A stretch of 64,000 nt of DNA, taken from Haliotis asinina. Taxonomy: Eukaryota > Mollusca > Gastropoda > Lepetellida > Haliotidae. Made by a program: the position numbers and the translations under genes. The notes beneath the pieces are model-generated. The model had not been told where the DNA came from and did no database searches. It worked only from the letters and a program-made list of their open reading frames with translations. The stretch covers positions 73,326,504 through 73,390,503 of the forward strand of contig NC_090280.1 in the NCBI RefSeq assembly GCF_037392515.1. Reading direction: 5' to 3'. Each line of letters opens with the position of its first letter. Positions within the stretch are counted from its first letter, which is position 1. Of this stretch, positions 42,601-49,374 are shown one piece after another.

Positions 42601-45600
42601 CTAATACTGTTATTTATTTCATGTATGCAAAATTTAAAAAATACATAAAAAAGGGAAGAAATGGTGAATAGTCACTTTTGACGATTTGATCCTGTAAATA
42701 ATATTATAGAACGCGTTTTGTGAAACTTCATTTACCATAATAGAAATATGTCTCAGGGAATATTACAATAATTTTATAATATTATCCAAAGATTATATCA
42801 GCAACAAGCGTGTTTTCGCATACATAATTAGGCATGTGTTAAATCAACTTTGATATCACGAAGATATACTGTACTTGAAATGACCGAAATTGTACGGTGT
42901 GTTGTACATGTTATAATTTGTTGTCCTTATTTTTTCAGACCATTCTAAATTCGATGCACAAATATCAACCTCGTTTTCATCTTGTGCGTACGGATGACAT
43001 TCTGAAACTACCATACAGTGCGTTTCGAACCTACGTCTTTAAAGAAACGGAGTTTATCGCAGTTACTGCTTATCAGAACGAAAAGGTAATCCTCAGAAAA
43101 TAATGAAACATGATATAATTTATGAAATACATGTAATAATAATAGTTATCATATTTTGTGACAAGCAAAATATTTAAAATTGTCTTTCGAATTCCTTCAA
43201 TGTGGTCCTTCCTTGTGTGCGTTATGTGTTTCGTTTTATTCGCAGTAATTGAAAAAATACAATTACATTCATTTCATTAAAACAATTCCAACAGCTGCCA
43301 CGCACGAGAGCACATGATGATGTGTTATTCTTATAAACATGTCATCAAGTACAAAGGTGACGGTTTAAAAATACAATAAATAATTTTTAATGTTATATCT
43401 AAAATGTACATCTGTCAAATATACGGTTAACTTACTATGGCGTGACGCCTCAGTTACTGCCTAATTCCACGGCAGCTCTCACAAAAATGAGGCTTTTACA
43501 AAGGTTTCCACAATGTCGTTCAATGATGTAAAGTGTATAATATGGTCGCATTTCTTCCTTGTAGATTACTCAACTTAAAATCGACCACAACCCCTTCGCC
43601 AAAGGATTCCGTGACACAGGAGGAGGAAAACGAGAGAAAAAGTAATTATACTCTTAAATAATATCTTTTGAATATTTGGGGGGCATTTGTATCGCAAAGT
43701 ACGTTTCTGAGATATACCATTACGTTATTAAAACAACAATTTCTCTTTGTTGTCTTGTCAAAGAAACACTCACTTACCACCATTTCTGATGAAATTGCAC
43801 CAAAGGTCTTTTGGGGGTTTAAAAGTTCTGTCTTTTCGAGTCAGTGAACAAAAGAGTGTCCTTGAATGTCTGTATAAATTCCCAGTAGTGTGTGATTTCA
43901 AATATCATAATAGCCCTCAGCATAACATTGGTGTTAAGGGTTCGTTAGAACAAAATTGAAGTCTTCCTTTGATTCGTAAAGCATTCATTGATTCGATCTA
44001 TATATGAAATGTGGACGCCCGGGCTATAGCCAAGATGGTGTCTATTATGTGGTTGATTGGCCATTGTCAACGTGGACATGTTCTAACGTCTGAAGGACGT
44101 AATGTTTCATTTAAACCAGTTTTAACGTAATGACCTATATACATTAATGCTAAAAACTTTACCGCTTTAATTTGGGTTCTCCATGAATGGAAACTCCGAA
44201 TAAAAAATGAAGCGTACACTTGTTAATTGGACTTTGTTGGAAAAGACTCAATCTTTATCAAAACGTTTCCCAAACACAGTTTTCCAAAGATAGTTTAGCA
44301 AACACGTGAGGTATAAAGTCTGACAATGATATGATTATTATGTTAAATATACATCACAGATGAAATTTCATTTCTTTCAAGATTCATTTATAGCCACGAC
44401 CTAAGACAGGTGCATACTTTCTTTTCCAGATAATTAAGTTAGCCTTATATCTTATATTGAAAGGGCTAGATCTTAGTTATCCGGTACAGACAATCACGAA
44501 TTAAGCATGCTTAACTGTTTATACGTTGAGAGCCTGTTTATACGTTGAGAGCCTGTTTATACGTTGAGAGCCTGTTAATGCAGACGATGCGTTTTCAGTT
44601 TGAATTGTGTGGATTATCAACGAATTCTTACTTCTTGACGTCGATTCAACTAAACGATGTTCCTAACATTGAGCGGATTATAGAGCGTCTCTCCATAGTT
44701 CCTGGTTTACGGGTGACGGTGATACATATGCATGCTCTGACATCGCTTATTCAGTTCTCGTTACAAGAAAAAGTGGCTCGGGTTTAACGCCGCATTGTAC
44801 AGTGTGCCAATTATTTCATTGCGTTCGTCTATTATAGAGGAAAGTGCAGATCACTCGAAAATCAGTGCGAAATTAAATGAATCACATCAGGGAGACAAAA
44901 GATAATAAACAAACATAACCCCTCCCATAAAAGAAACAGTAATAACTACAAGAAAAGAAAAAAAGAGAACCACAAAACAAAGATTCTGTATCATGGCTGA
45001 CCTGTTTAGCGGTTATCTTAGTCCTGTTCACTACCAAAAGGTCTGTCCTGTCATAGATTTCTGTCGAATCCGAGTTAGAAGCATCAATAATTATGGAACT
45101 TTCTTTTGAGCACATAGATTAAATATGTCCTGGCGTTGATGAATGAGTAAGTGAGTTTAGGTTTACGCCACACTCGGCAATATCCCAGCTATATTCCTGC
45201 GGTCTGTAAATAATCGAGCCTGGACCAGGCAAACCAGTGATCAACAGCATGAACATCGATATAAGCAACCGGGAACTGATGACTACCTGACCACCCGATC
45301 CCGCTAGTCACCTGTTACGGCAAGCAGGGGTTACCGAAAGCCAATATTCTAACCCTGACCTTGAAAGGTCCGTTGATAAATATTCTTTCTTTATTCGTTT
45401 TATATTATATAATTTACAATCGAAAATTTTCATAAAATGAATGTTCATAAAGTGAATTTAATTACTAGACGGCTAATGATTGAATCCAGTGCTGCCAGTT
45501 CCACACAACGGGCGCCCGATAGTACGAGTCTTCCACTTGAAGGGGGACCGCACGACATGGATGGCGATAGGGATGAGGAGATATGTGTTGTCGAGGCAGA

Positions 45601-47498
45601 TGACGAGGAAAAGTATGGAGAAGAAGAGGAGAAGTATGGAGAAGACGATCATACTAGCAAACCTACAGGTACCCATATATAACCAACTATACCGCGCTAT
45701 GCAGTAAACATATGTAAAACACACAGGCTTATCTGGGGCTACAAATAAGGTACTCATATGCTCATCTGAGGATTCGAAATTATACGGTACTCCCATGTAA
45801 ACATGCCGGCTTATCTAAGGTTACTTACAAATGATTTTCGCTAGATAAATGGTGCCCGTATTGATAACCTGTTTAAATACCTACGGATATCAGTATTGAA
45901 ATTTGTTCCTCATTTTAACTATTTGTATTTAAAAAATACAAAAAATGTGAAATCGGGTATCAGTTTGAACAGTTTTCCTACAATACTGACAAAGCGATTG
46001 CGATTGTTGAGAAGTCCCAGTGTTCTGATGATATCTCGTCAGACGATTCATTGACCTCCAGATTTATGTTTACGAACATTGGTTTTAGACACGATTGTAT
46101 ATAAGCAGCAACAGCAACAAACACTAGTAATCACTGCCTATTCACTGCTGTAAAACGTTCTTGTCTGCAAACGTTCTTATCTGATTTTCCTAAATTAGAA
46201 ATTCGATAATATTTTAGCTAATTGCTTAAAGCAATGTATATGGAGCGCACGACCGTTTGGATATTCCTGGTTTGGAAATTATTTATAGCGCATTTTTCTT
46301 TTTGGTGTCCCCAAACCCTAGGGAATGACATCCATGTTAGGTCAGTGAAATAACGAGCACGAGTGAAATAACGTCTTTATGGATTATGTATTTACATGTA
46401 TGTATTTTAGAAAATGTGAAAAAAAATATTCCTATGAGTTTTTAATGTCTCTCGTCTTCAGATTTATCGACAAAGAGGGAACCGCTTGACAACGATCAAG
46501 AGGATGATGTCCTGAGCGATGATGACCTTGACCTTCACTCCAGCAGTGACGACCTCGGAAGCAGATTCGCAAACATTAGTGGCTCCGTGTGCAGTCGGGA
46601 GATAAAGAGAGAGGTGTTTGAGTGTGATAAGCTGTGTAAGACCCAAATTGAAAAAGACACAAGTGAAAGCAGCTCCCCCGAGCAAGATCAGAAATATGCT
46701 GAGCACATCCGGAAGCATGACCTTGACCGGAAGTCGGACGATCACGACAGGAAGTTGGACAGTCTTAGCCGGAAGTGTGACAATCTCGGCCGTAGTTGTA
46801 ACGATCGCGATCGAAAGTTCGACAGCGATTCGACATCTTGTCAAAGTGTCTCTCCCCACTCAACGTCCTCTGGGTCGAAGGAAGGCACCTCCCCAACCTC
46901 AGCTCCAACACTGTCCTTTCCTGTTAGTGCAATGCTCTCGTCTAGCCCAAGTTCTACCTCGTTAATGAGTAGTGGTCACCTACCAATGCAGTATTTAACC
47001 GCGAATGGTCAAATGGACCTTGGCCATTTGGCCACAGCGCAACTTCACTCAGCTATGAACCCTGCAGCCACATCTCTCTTCAGCAGTCAGCTTGCCTTGT
47101 TGAATCCACACTTCTTCCAACATGGCTACGGTGCGTTAGCCATGCAGAGGGATGGACTTACAGGCTGTCCCCCAAATTTCGGACAATTCTTGTTTTCAAG
47201 GTCAGGAGGGACGCGTTTTTCTCCTTACGTAATACCGTCATCAAGAACCTCTCCATCACGACAGTGTGTGTCTCCTCGAGAACTGTCTGACTCACCTGCG
47301 CATGAGCAGCACCGACCTAGGTCTCGTGATCTTTTAAACCACAGCAGACGACAAACAGAACTTCCTGTTCGCCGAATGTCCCCTGCCGAGGGTTCCGGCC
47401 AAGGATGTGAAATCAGGCGAATTGAAAAAATGTTAACAGGTCTACAAAAAAACAATGGCTCCAAGTCTTCATCAGTTCAAACGAGCTCTTTAAACTGA
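7305..47498 (+). CDS. TBX2: T-box transcription factor, Tbx2/3 (omb) class, six exons
   Basis: The joined coding exons are 7305-7633, 31269-31536, 42939-43085, 43565-43641, 45469-45668 and 46462-47498. They total 2058 nt and encode 685 residues plus a TGA stop. The T-box spans about residues 85-273 and shows class motifs including [56 protein letters not shown] and [11 protein letters not shown]. The N-terminal MAFNPFF resembles TBX2 MAYHPF. C-terminal RFSPYVIP (592-599) and [13 protein letters not shown] (657-669) match conserved vertebrate TBX2/3 segments. In known relatives this is a nuclear DNA-binding factor, mainly a repressor, acting in patterning and cell-cycle control. A single Tbx2/3 gene is expected in invertebrates, so TBX2 and TBX3 names are equally apt. 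Odd points are VFKET in place of VFPET, a heptapeptide repeat at 427-461, and a weak acceptor at exon 5. Introns hold repeats but no other recognised gene. Confidence 0.93.
14382..14533 (-). mobile_element. tRNA-type SINE copy (family 1)
   Basis: The + strand shows the tail end gtgagtgag, then ttttacgctgct, ccagcaatatcaggcggggg, acaccagaaatggg, gaattgaacccgggtctcc (reverse of a box B) and a gctaccccgctgc head. It is a nearly complete copy of about 150 bp. The 179-codon + frame crossing it is an artefact. Confidence 0.8.
16667..16730. repeat. (ACT)n trinucleotide microsatellite
   Basis: About 21 uninterrupted tac/act units; explains the poly-Thr frame in this place. Confidence 0.95.
19316..19430. 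mobile_element. 115-bp palindromic MITE-like element
   Basis: The left arm cctgggcttagattttcgaa followed by gctctcttagc is the near-perfect reverse complement of the right arm gctaagagagcttcgaaaat followed by ttaggcccagg. Arms are about 31 bp with a central spacer of about 53 bp that itself carries ctaagacagtcg and ctatcttaacg in opposite orientation. No clear target duplication is visible. Confidence 0.7.
19554..19608. repeat. (CGT/CAT)n trinucleotide repeat
   Basis: A run of cgt units grades into cat units, with the overall period of three kept throughout; the poly-Arg/His frame across it is a by-product. Confidence 0.9.
20417..20616 (+). mobile_element. SINE copy (family 2)
   Basis: It starts with gaagttccgggtt, contains gttgacttggccgctgtatt, gcgtagatcgatacatg, gaattgtctggtcaagactc and ends gtgcggcgttaaagaac with an A-rich tail. 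The order of blocks is the same as in the copies at 22.8 and 38.6 kb, with an internal gap before the tail. Confidence 0.75.
20687..20720 (-). mobile_element. SINE tail fragment
   Basis: Only the tail sequence gtgagtgagtttagttttat followed by gccacactcagcaat is present. It abuts the terminal-repeat fragment that begins at 20721. Confidence 0.55.
20721..20758 (+). mobile_element. Solitary terminal-repeat fragment of the 601-bp element
   Basis: cagtctacgtaaac followed by accactgagtctaacaaaac and ctag matches the left end of the element at 48499, apart from a 5-bp gap. It shows that this element family has at least one more, truncated, copy in the window. Confidence 0.65.
21104..21190 (-). mobile_element. 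Partial SINE copy (family 1)
   Basis: (GTGA)n, then ggttttatgccaaatttaac, caacaatatcac, gggggacaccagaaatgggc. The tRNA-like head is missing. Confidence 0.7.
22793..23025 (+). mobile_element. SINE copy (family 2)
   Basis: A full-length-looking copy. It begins gaagttccgggttagaattg, continues ggtcaggagcgttgacttgg, ctgattgtcgtgtccagacc, cgattatttactgacc and ends gtgcggcgtttacaac. Confidence 0.8.
23738..24055 (-). CDS. Unrecognised 105-codon ORF in intron 1 (doubtful)
   Basis: This frame is hydrophilic, Lys/Arg/Ser-rich and of protein-like composition (for example [19 protein letters not shown]), and it is not caused by a simple repeat. I do not recognise a family. It has no visible promoter or polyA signal close by, and a SINE fragment lies just upstream on its strand. 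Most likely it is a chance frame. A small nested gene or a decayed pseudogene exon on the opposite strand of the Tbx2/3 intron is the alternative. Confidence 0.12.
   Translation of the reverse strand: MTKADSFKDKRNSQIYTFESFSRLDFVPNEGCSPRQKMQELQYVLSDVLKRSFKTSRLGKRFMNYSMPRANLKTSPTSALIQYGQKQVDEKEFEAVNLFTKLYRV
24063..24117 (-). mobile_element. SINE fragment (family 2)
   Basis: gtaaataatagagtctgaac followed by caggcaacaccgtgattaac matches the reversed middle of family 2 (compare 45.2 kb). Only this segment remains. Confidence 0.5.
24960..25560. promoter_or_regulatory. GC/CpG-rich island inside intron 1 (candidate regulatory element)
   Basis: About 600 bp is clearly richer in C, G and CpG than the surrounding intron, for example gacccatcacgacccgagcc, gaagttggccccggagtgat and gacccggattggcctccggg. 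No open frame or splice pair of interest is seen, and it is not one of the SINEs. An enhancer or an alternative promoter of Tbx2/3 is possible; an old decayed element cannot be excluded. Confidence 0.3.
26090..26300. repeat. Degenerate tandem repeat, about 45-55 bp, four copies
   Basis: gagaactctacgtacag-type cores recur at about 26141, 26194, 26237 and 26288, with ttgttggggtgagtgggttg between them. The spacing varies because units carry deletions. Confidence 0.7.
26767..26934 (+). mobile_element. tRNA-type SINE copy (family 1), + orientation
   Basis: The head reads gggtagtctagtggttaaag (box A) then gttcgctcgtctcactgaag and a decayed box B (ccgggtttgagtaac). The body has cattcctggtgtgtc and the tail gatattgctggtatattgct followed by aaaagcggcgtaaaac. 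This copy shows the family 5'-3' order most clearly. Confidence 0.8.
26994..27052 (-). mobile_element. SINE tail fragment
   Basis: gaatgagtttagttttacgc followed by cacactcagcaatattccag is the reversed common SINE tail. It lies 60 bp from the tail end of the 26.77-kb copy, in the opposite orientation. Confidence 0.6.
27719..27763. repeat. (ATC)n trinucleotide microsatellite
   Basis: About 15 perfect tca/atc units. Confidence 0.95.
29379..29513 (+). mobile_element. tRNA-type SINE copy (family 1) with intact box B
   Basis: gggatagcctggaggttaag is followed by gaagacccgggttcgactcc, which holds a perfect pol III box B (GGTTCGACTCC). Then acaatgtgtgaagtccattt and a short tatattgctgg tail. About 15 bp between boxes A and B is deleted relative to other copies. 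It is not a tRNA gene: no cloverleaf can be drawn and the SINE body follows directly. Confidence 0.8.
30833..31100. repeat. 64-bp tandem repeat, four copies, just before exon 2
   Basis: Cores caatgatatatctttgg / caatgacaatccttgg / caatgatatatctttgg / caatgataaccctttgg start near 30838, 30903, 30967 and 31031, each followed by aatttggagggt and a ttaccaaggta block. The array ends about 170 bp before the exon 2 acceptor. Confidence 0.8.
31269..31536 (+). CDS. TBX2: Tbx2/3 coding exon 2 (T-box core)
   Basis: The exon is 268 nt and completes codon 110, then encodes residues 111-199. The acceptor is tatatttccag|ac and the donor is ttt|gtgagt. The peptide starts [20 protein letters not shown] and runs through [38 protein letters not shown] (YIHPDSP at 165-171), [18 protein letters not shown] and [10 protein letters not shown]. 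These are diagnostic Tbx2/3/omb T-box segments involved in DNA contact and dimer packing in the family. Length, phase and end point at KHGF are the same as in vertebrate TBX2/TBX3. The open frame reads through the donor to 31734, but that extension has no T-box similarity and is intron. Confidence 0.96.
33578..33666. repeat. (GT)n(GA)n(G)n compound microsatellite
   Basis: Alternating gt, then ga, then a 14-base G run; on the opposite strand this gives poly-His-Thr and poly-Ser-Leu frames that are not genes. Confidence 0.95.
33899..33994. mobile_element. 96-bp inverted-repeat (hairpin) element
   Basis: ttctttattgcaatgagtgc followed by aacg is the reverse complement, with one mismatch, of cgttgcgctcattgcaataa followed by agaa. 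The spacer is about 48 bp. It is either a minimal MITE or a transcribed hairpin; a target duplication is not obvious. Confidence 0.6.
36240..36490. repeat. GGATGT/GGATAT hexamer-type tract
   Basis: Irregular ggatgtggatatgg and ggataagg reiteration, most regular at 36301-36350. The 82-codon Pro/His/Tyr minus frame is a by-product. Confidence 0.85.
36971..37120 (-). mobile_element. tRNA-type SINE copy (family 1)
   Basis: + strand order: gtgagtgggtttagttttag, ccagcaatatcacgcc, acaccagaaatgcgc, gcggggaaacgaacccgagc (reversed box B), gtgacgagtgaacgctttaa, ccactaggctaccccaccgc (reversed box A). Near full length, with about 10 bp missing in the tail. Confidence 0.85.
37659..37783 (-). mobile_element. 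Internally deleted SINE copy (family 1)
   Basis: An expanded (GTGA)n end, ggttttagggcgcttttggc, aatattccagcaaaac, then a jump to gtgtagctaccccaccgc. The box B region is lost. Confidence 0.7.
38593..38826 (+). mobile_element. SINE copy (family 2)
   Basis: The most complete family 2 copy: ccgtgaagatccggattaga, attggtcttcagtaaccc, ggcgattaactagatcgggt, ggttgacacatgttatcgtg, gttgatcactggattgtctg, acgcgattatttacatgccg, and the tail ctgctggatgcggcattaaac. I see no clear pol III boxes in the head. Confidence 0.8.
42939..43085 (+). CDS. TBX2: Tbx2/3 coding exon 3 (T-box)
   Basis: This 147-nt, phase 0-0 exon encodes residues 200-248. It begins [20 protein letters not shown] and ends [11 protein letters not shown]. 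The acceptor follows a good pyrimidine tract (ccttattttttcag|ac) and the donor is aag|gtaatc. The segment contains the family-wide MHKYQPRFH and FIAVTAYQN signatures. One residue stands out: the motif that is normally VFPET reads VFKET, with codon aaa at the usual Pro position. Exon length equals the vertebrate TBX2/TBX3 counterpart. Confidence 0.96.
43086..43564 (+). other. Tbx2/3 intron 3 (479 bp)
   Basis: Short AT-rich intron with gtaatc donor and cttgtag acceptor. I see nothing else in it. Confidence 0.85.
43565..43641 (+). CDS. TBX2: Tbx2/3 coding exon 4 (end of T-box)
   Basis: This 77-nt exon encodes residues 249-273 and two bases of codon 274: [20 protein letters not shown] then a basic GKREK run. 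The acceptor is ttccttgtag|at and the donor is aa|gtaatt. It carries the C-terminal T-box helix (NPFAKGFRD), which inserts into the DNA minor groove in solved T-box structures, followed by the basic tail typical of Tbx2/3 (GRREKRK in vertebrates). Length and phase match the vertebrate exon. Confidence 0.95.
44517..44573. repeat. 19-bp tandem triplication
   Basis: gtttatacgttgagagcct occurs three times in perfect succession inside intron 4. Confidence 0.95.
45140..45371 (-). mobile_element. SINE copy (family 2)
   Basis: + strand order: gtgagtttaggtttacgcca, ctcggcaatatcccagctat, gtaaataatcgagcctggac, cagtgatcaacagcatgaac, gactacctgaccacccgatc, gcaagcaggggttaccg. It is a nearly complete inverted copy ending about 100 bp before the exon 5 acceptor. 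Confidence 0.8.
45469..45668 (+). CDS. TBX2: Tbx2/3 coding exon 5 (acidic linker)
   Basis: The 200-nt exon completes K274, then encodes residues 275-340 and one base of codon 341. Reading continues the basic tail as K-RLMIESS, then a Ser/Thr/Pro stretch, then a strongly acidic segment with DGDRDEE and two near copies of EEKYGE. The acceptor aattactag|ac has a poor pyrimidine tract, so the exact 5' border is less sure than for other exons. It is supported by phase and by the lack of a better AG nearby. The donor is cag|gtaccc. Divergent acidic linkers after the T-box are usual in this family. Confidence 0.8.
45669..46461 (+). other. Tbx2/3 intron 5 (793 bp)
   Basis: AT-rich intron between the acidic linker exon and the terminal exon, with gtaccc donor and cgtcttcag acceptor. 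Nothing else is seen. Confidence 0.8.
46462..47498 (+). CDS. TBX2: Tbx2/3 coding exon 6 (C-terminal regulatory region and stop)
   Basis: This terminal coding exon completes D341 and encodes residues 342-685, ending in SSLN and TGA at 47496-47498. The acceptor is gtctctcgtcttcag|at. In order it holds an acidic stretch ([20 protein letters not shown]), a sumoylation-like IKRE, a five-unit heptapeptide repeat (427-461), a Ser/Thr/Pro-rich region (about 464-514), a hydrophobic His/Leu/Ala region with [28 protein letters not shown] (592-599), a Ser/Arg-rich stretch and a terminal [13 protein letters not shown]. The RFSPYVIP and terminal motifs parallel LRYSPYSIP and the LQSIQRLVSGLE segment of vertebrate TBX3, in and near its repression region. 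Antisense and +1 frames here are shadows. Confidence 0.93.
46719..46823 (+). repeat. In-frame 21-bp repeat coding a heptapeptide array in Tbx2/3
   Basis: Five consecutive 21-nt units encode residues 427-461: [28 protein letters not shown] and DRDRKFD. The consensus is x-L/H-x-R-K-x-D. Units have diverged at the DNA level, so the array is not a recent slippage product. It lies between the acidic stretch and the Ser-rich region of the Tbx2/3 C-terminal half. Seven-residue spacing would put the R, K and D side chains on one helical face, but a real coiled coil is not established. Confidence 0.8.
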
Positions 47499-48105
47499 TG
47501 GGGATGCTACGTTTATCATTCCGTGATCTCGGTATATATCTAGTCATTTTAAGCTGAAATGTGTGCTTTCTTTTCATGCAAAGAATGTGTCATTCACTGT
47601 AGAAATAGCCAATAGAATCTCAGAGTCGGATCATATTCGTTTGATATTCAGAAACATCTTTCATTTTGAACTGTACACGCCTCATCGTGAGGTGGTGTGT
47701 TCAGACACTTATGTGTTCAGGCGTTTGTGTTGATTTCATTATGAAATATACATCATCTGATGCAGTATGTGTCCTAACAGCCGGAAGCACGACGTTTCAC
47801 AGTGAAATGTACATGTGAAATAACAGTTCTGAGCCTGACAGACTTGAAACGTCCAAGGAATATCTAACAGTCCTAACACTCCAATAAGATGAAATACACA
47901 CCAGGAATCAATGTATCATAGATGGCACCTCCTTTGCTTCGTCTTCTTGCCAAAACGCGTCACTGTCCATGTCATTAACAATGTCATTTACAATATCGAT
48001 ATGTTGTCTGTAGCCATGGTAACATATTGTAATACTGTACTTGTATGTATATTTATGTATAGTCTGTATTGAGGGAAATAAAATGCACCTCATAAAATGA
48101 CTATA
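47499..48105 (+). other. 3' untranslated region of Tbx2/3
   Basis: The AT-rich sequence between the stop codon and the first good polyadenylation signal is the probable 3'UTR, about 600 nt. Nothing in it codes in a recognisable way; a 61-codon minus-strand frame at 47908-48093 is not credible. The true cleavage site is not visible, and longer 3'UTR forms are possible. Confidence 0.6.
48077..48082 (+). terminator. Polyadenylation signal AATAAA
   Basis: A canonical AATAAA (gaaataaaatg) lies about 580 nt after the Tbx2/3 stop codon. Cleavage would be expected 10-30 nt later, near 48095-48110. Confidence 0.6.
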
Positions 48106-48489
48106 AACGTGTATTATTAATGTACGTCACACTGCATGACACTGTAACTTACAGCCAAACCATTTATGAACCATTTGAACCTCTACATGCTAACCTTTTT
48201 GTCTGAACCTGTTAAGCCTAGTCTTCCAACATTTTCAACCACAGCTGAATCTCCACCTATAAACACACACATCAGCCTCTGTGTGCCAACAACGTTTACC
48301 ATATGTGAAGCTAAAAAACGTTTGCAGTGTTTACCTTATGTCCTGTATTCAACGATCCCTGCGACTCATATTCTTAGTTTTCAGCGTTCCTTGACTACAA
48401 AATGGCGGTCCCAGACACTTAAAATGTTATTACTAATATTATTATATTGTTGTAAATGAGTTGTTGTTATTGCGTAGTGTATGATCACT
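48106..48489. other. Intergenic spacer after the Tbx2/3 polyA signal
   Basis: AT-rich spacer with a 97-codon + frame (48166-48459) of no recognisable family. Nothing else is seen. Confidence 0.5.
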
Positions 48490-48498
48490 ACAGTAATT

Positions 48499-49099
48499 CA
48501 GCCTAAGTAAACTTAGACCACTGAGTCTAACAAAACCTAGGAAAAGGTCGCGTCAGGTAAACTTTGAGCGACCAATCACCGTCCAATCAAACGCGTGAAG
48601 GTTAAATAGATTTAACCAATCAGACAACGGCTACTATTTAGGGATCGGAGGGACTTTCAAAATATTCAGGTCACTGACACAGATCTCTCCACAAACAAAT
48701 CCGTATATAACACAATTATTTGACCTGCTGTATATACGCTTTTGGGTTCCTGTTGACATGGTTACCATTAGCTAATATTGCCACAAGATGACATCTTTGA
48801 ATAATGCCGAAAACACCATTTTCAGCGACTGTTTACTCACCGTTGTCATGGTTGTACGTACGCCGTGGCAACACCTGGAAGCGAGCGTACGCTATATATC
48901 ATTCGGAATCGTTCGGTTACGAACCTTTTCGAGATAAAATGTTCAAAAGGTATGTGGGAATGTCCACTTTCACGATTTGGTAAGCTGTGTTCTGATTGGT
49001 CAGTCTCAAAGGTTACCTGACGCGACCTCCGATAAGGTTTCGTCAGACTCAGTAGTGGAGAGTAACGAAAAGTACTGAGGATAAGTTTACTTAGACTGC
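48499..49099. mobile_element. 601-bp terminal-inverted-repeat element (MITE-like)
   Basis: The left end cagcctaagtaaactta... and the reverse complement of the right end cagtctaagtaaactta... share blocks in the same order: ctactgagtct-like, acaaaacct/acgaaacct, ggtcgcgtcaggtaa and gaccaatc. The terminal repeats are therefore about 80-105 bp, with extra sequence in the right arm. A perfect 9-bp direct repeat, acagtaatt, flanks it at 48490-48498 and 49100-49108. There is no transposase frame, so it is non-autonomous. A 9-bp duplication would fit Mutator-like elements; an 8-bp cagtaatt reading would fit hAT. The superfamily is not decided. Confidence 0.8.
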
Positions 49100-49374
49100 A
49101 CAGTAATTAAACTGCAAATAATATCATAATTCAGCTAGTAGAAGACTCAGTGATAACTTATAGTTACTTGAGCACAAATTAAGACTTTTTCTGTCGCGCT
49201 AATCTATTTCGTTGCATCGATTGTCAATTTCTGTGCGCACAGGACGCAAGAATGATAACCACCTTTAGAAACGCATCTTAACCTCCATATATGAATGTCT
49301 TGGAACTATGTTTCAACTCCTATATACCAACCGCCACTGGACCACACATATGTACCAACTACCATTAGGATCTC

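Larger units (their letters stand above)
31537..42938 (+). other. Tbx2/3 intron 2 (11.4 kb)
   Basis: The intron lies between exons 2 and 3 with gtgagt and ttttcag borders. It contains a (GT)n(GA)n(G)n microsatellite (33.58 kb), a 96-bp inverted repeat (33.9 kb), a GGATGT-type hexamer tract (36.24-36.49 kb), SINE copies at 36.97, 37.66 and 38.59 kb, and an AT-rich patch dense in homeodomain-like cores (34.85-35.24 kb). A YY1-like aagatggccgcc lies near 41834. No embedded gene is recognisable. Confidence 0.85.
43642..45468 (+). other. Tbx2/3 intron 4 (1.8 kb)
   Basis: It contains a three-copy 19-bp tandem repeat at 44517-44573 and a SINE copy on the minus strand at 45140-45371. The acceptor at its 3' end is weak. 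No coding content is recognised. Confidence 0.75.

Noticed and set aside
46464-46965. Antisense and +1-frame ORFs over Tbx2/3 exon 6
   Set aside because: Shadows of the true frame, which has spliced support in phase and conserved motifs.
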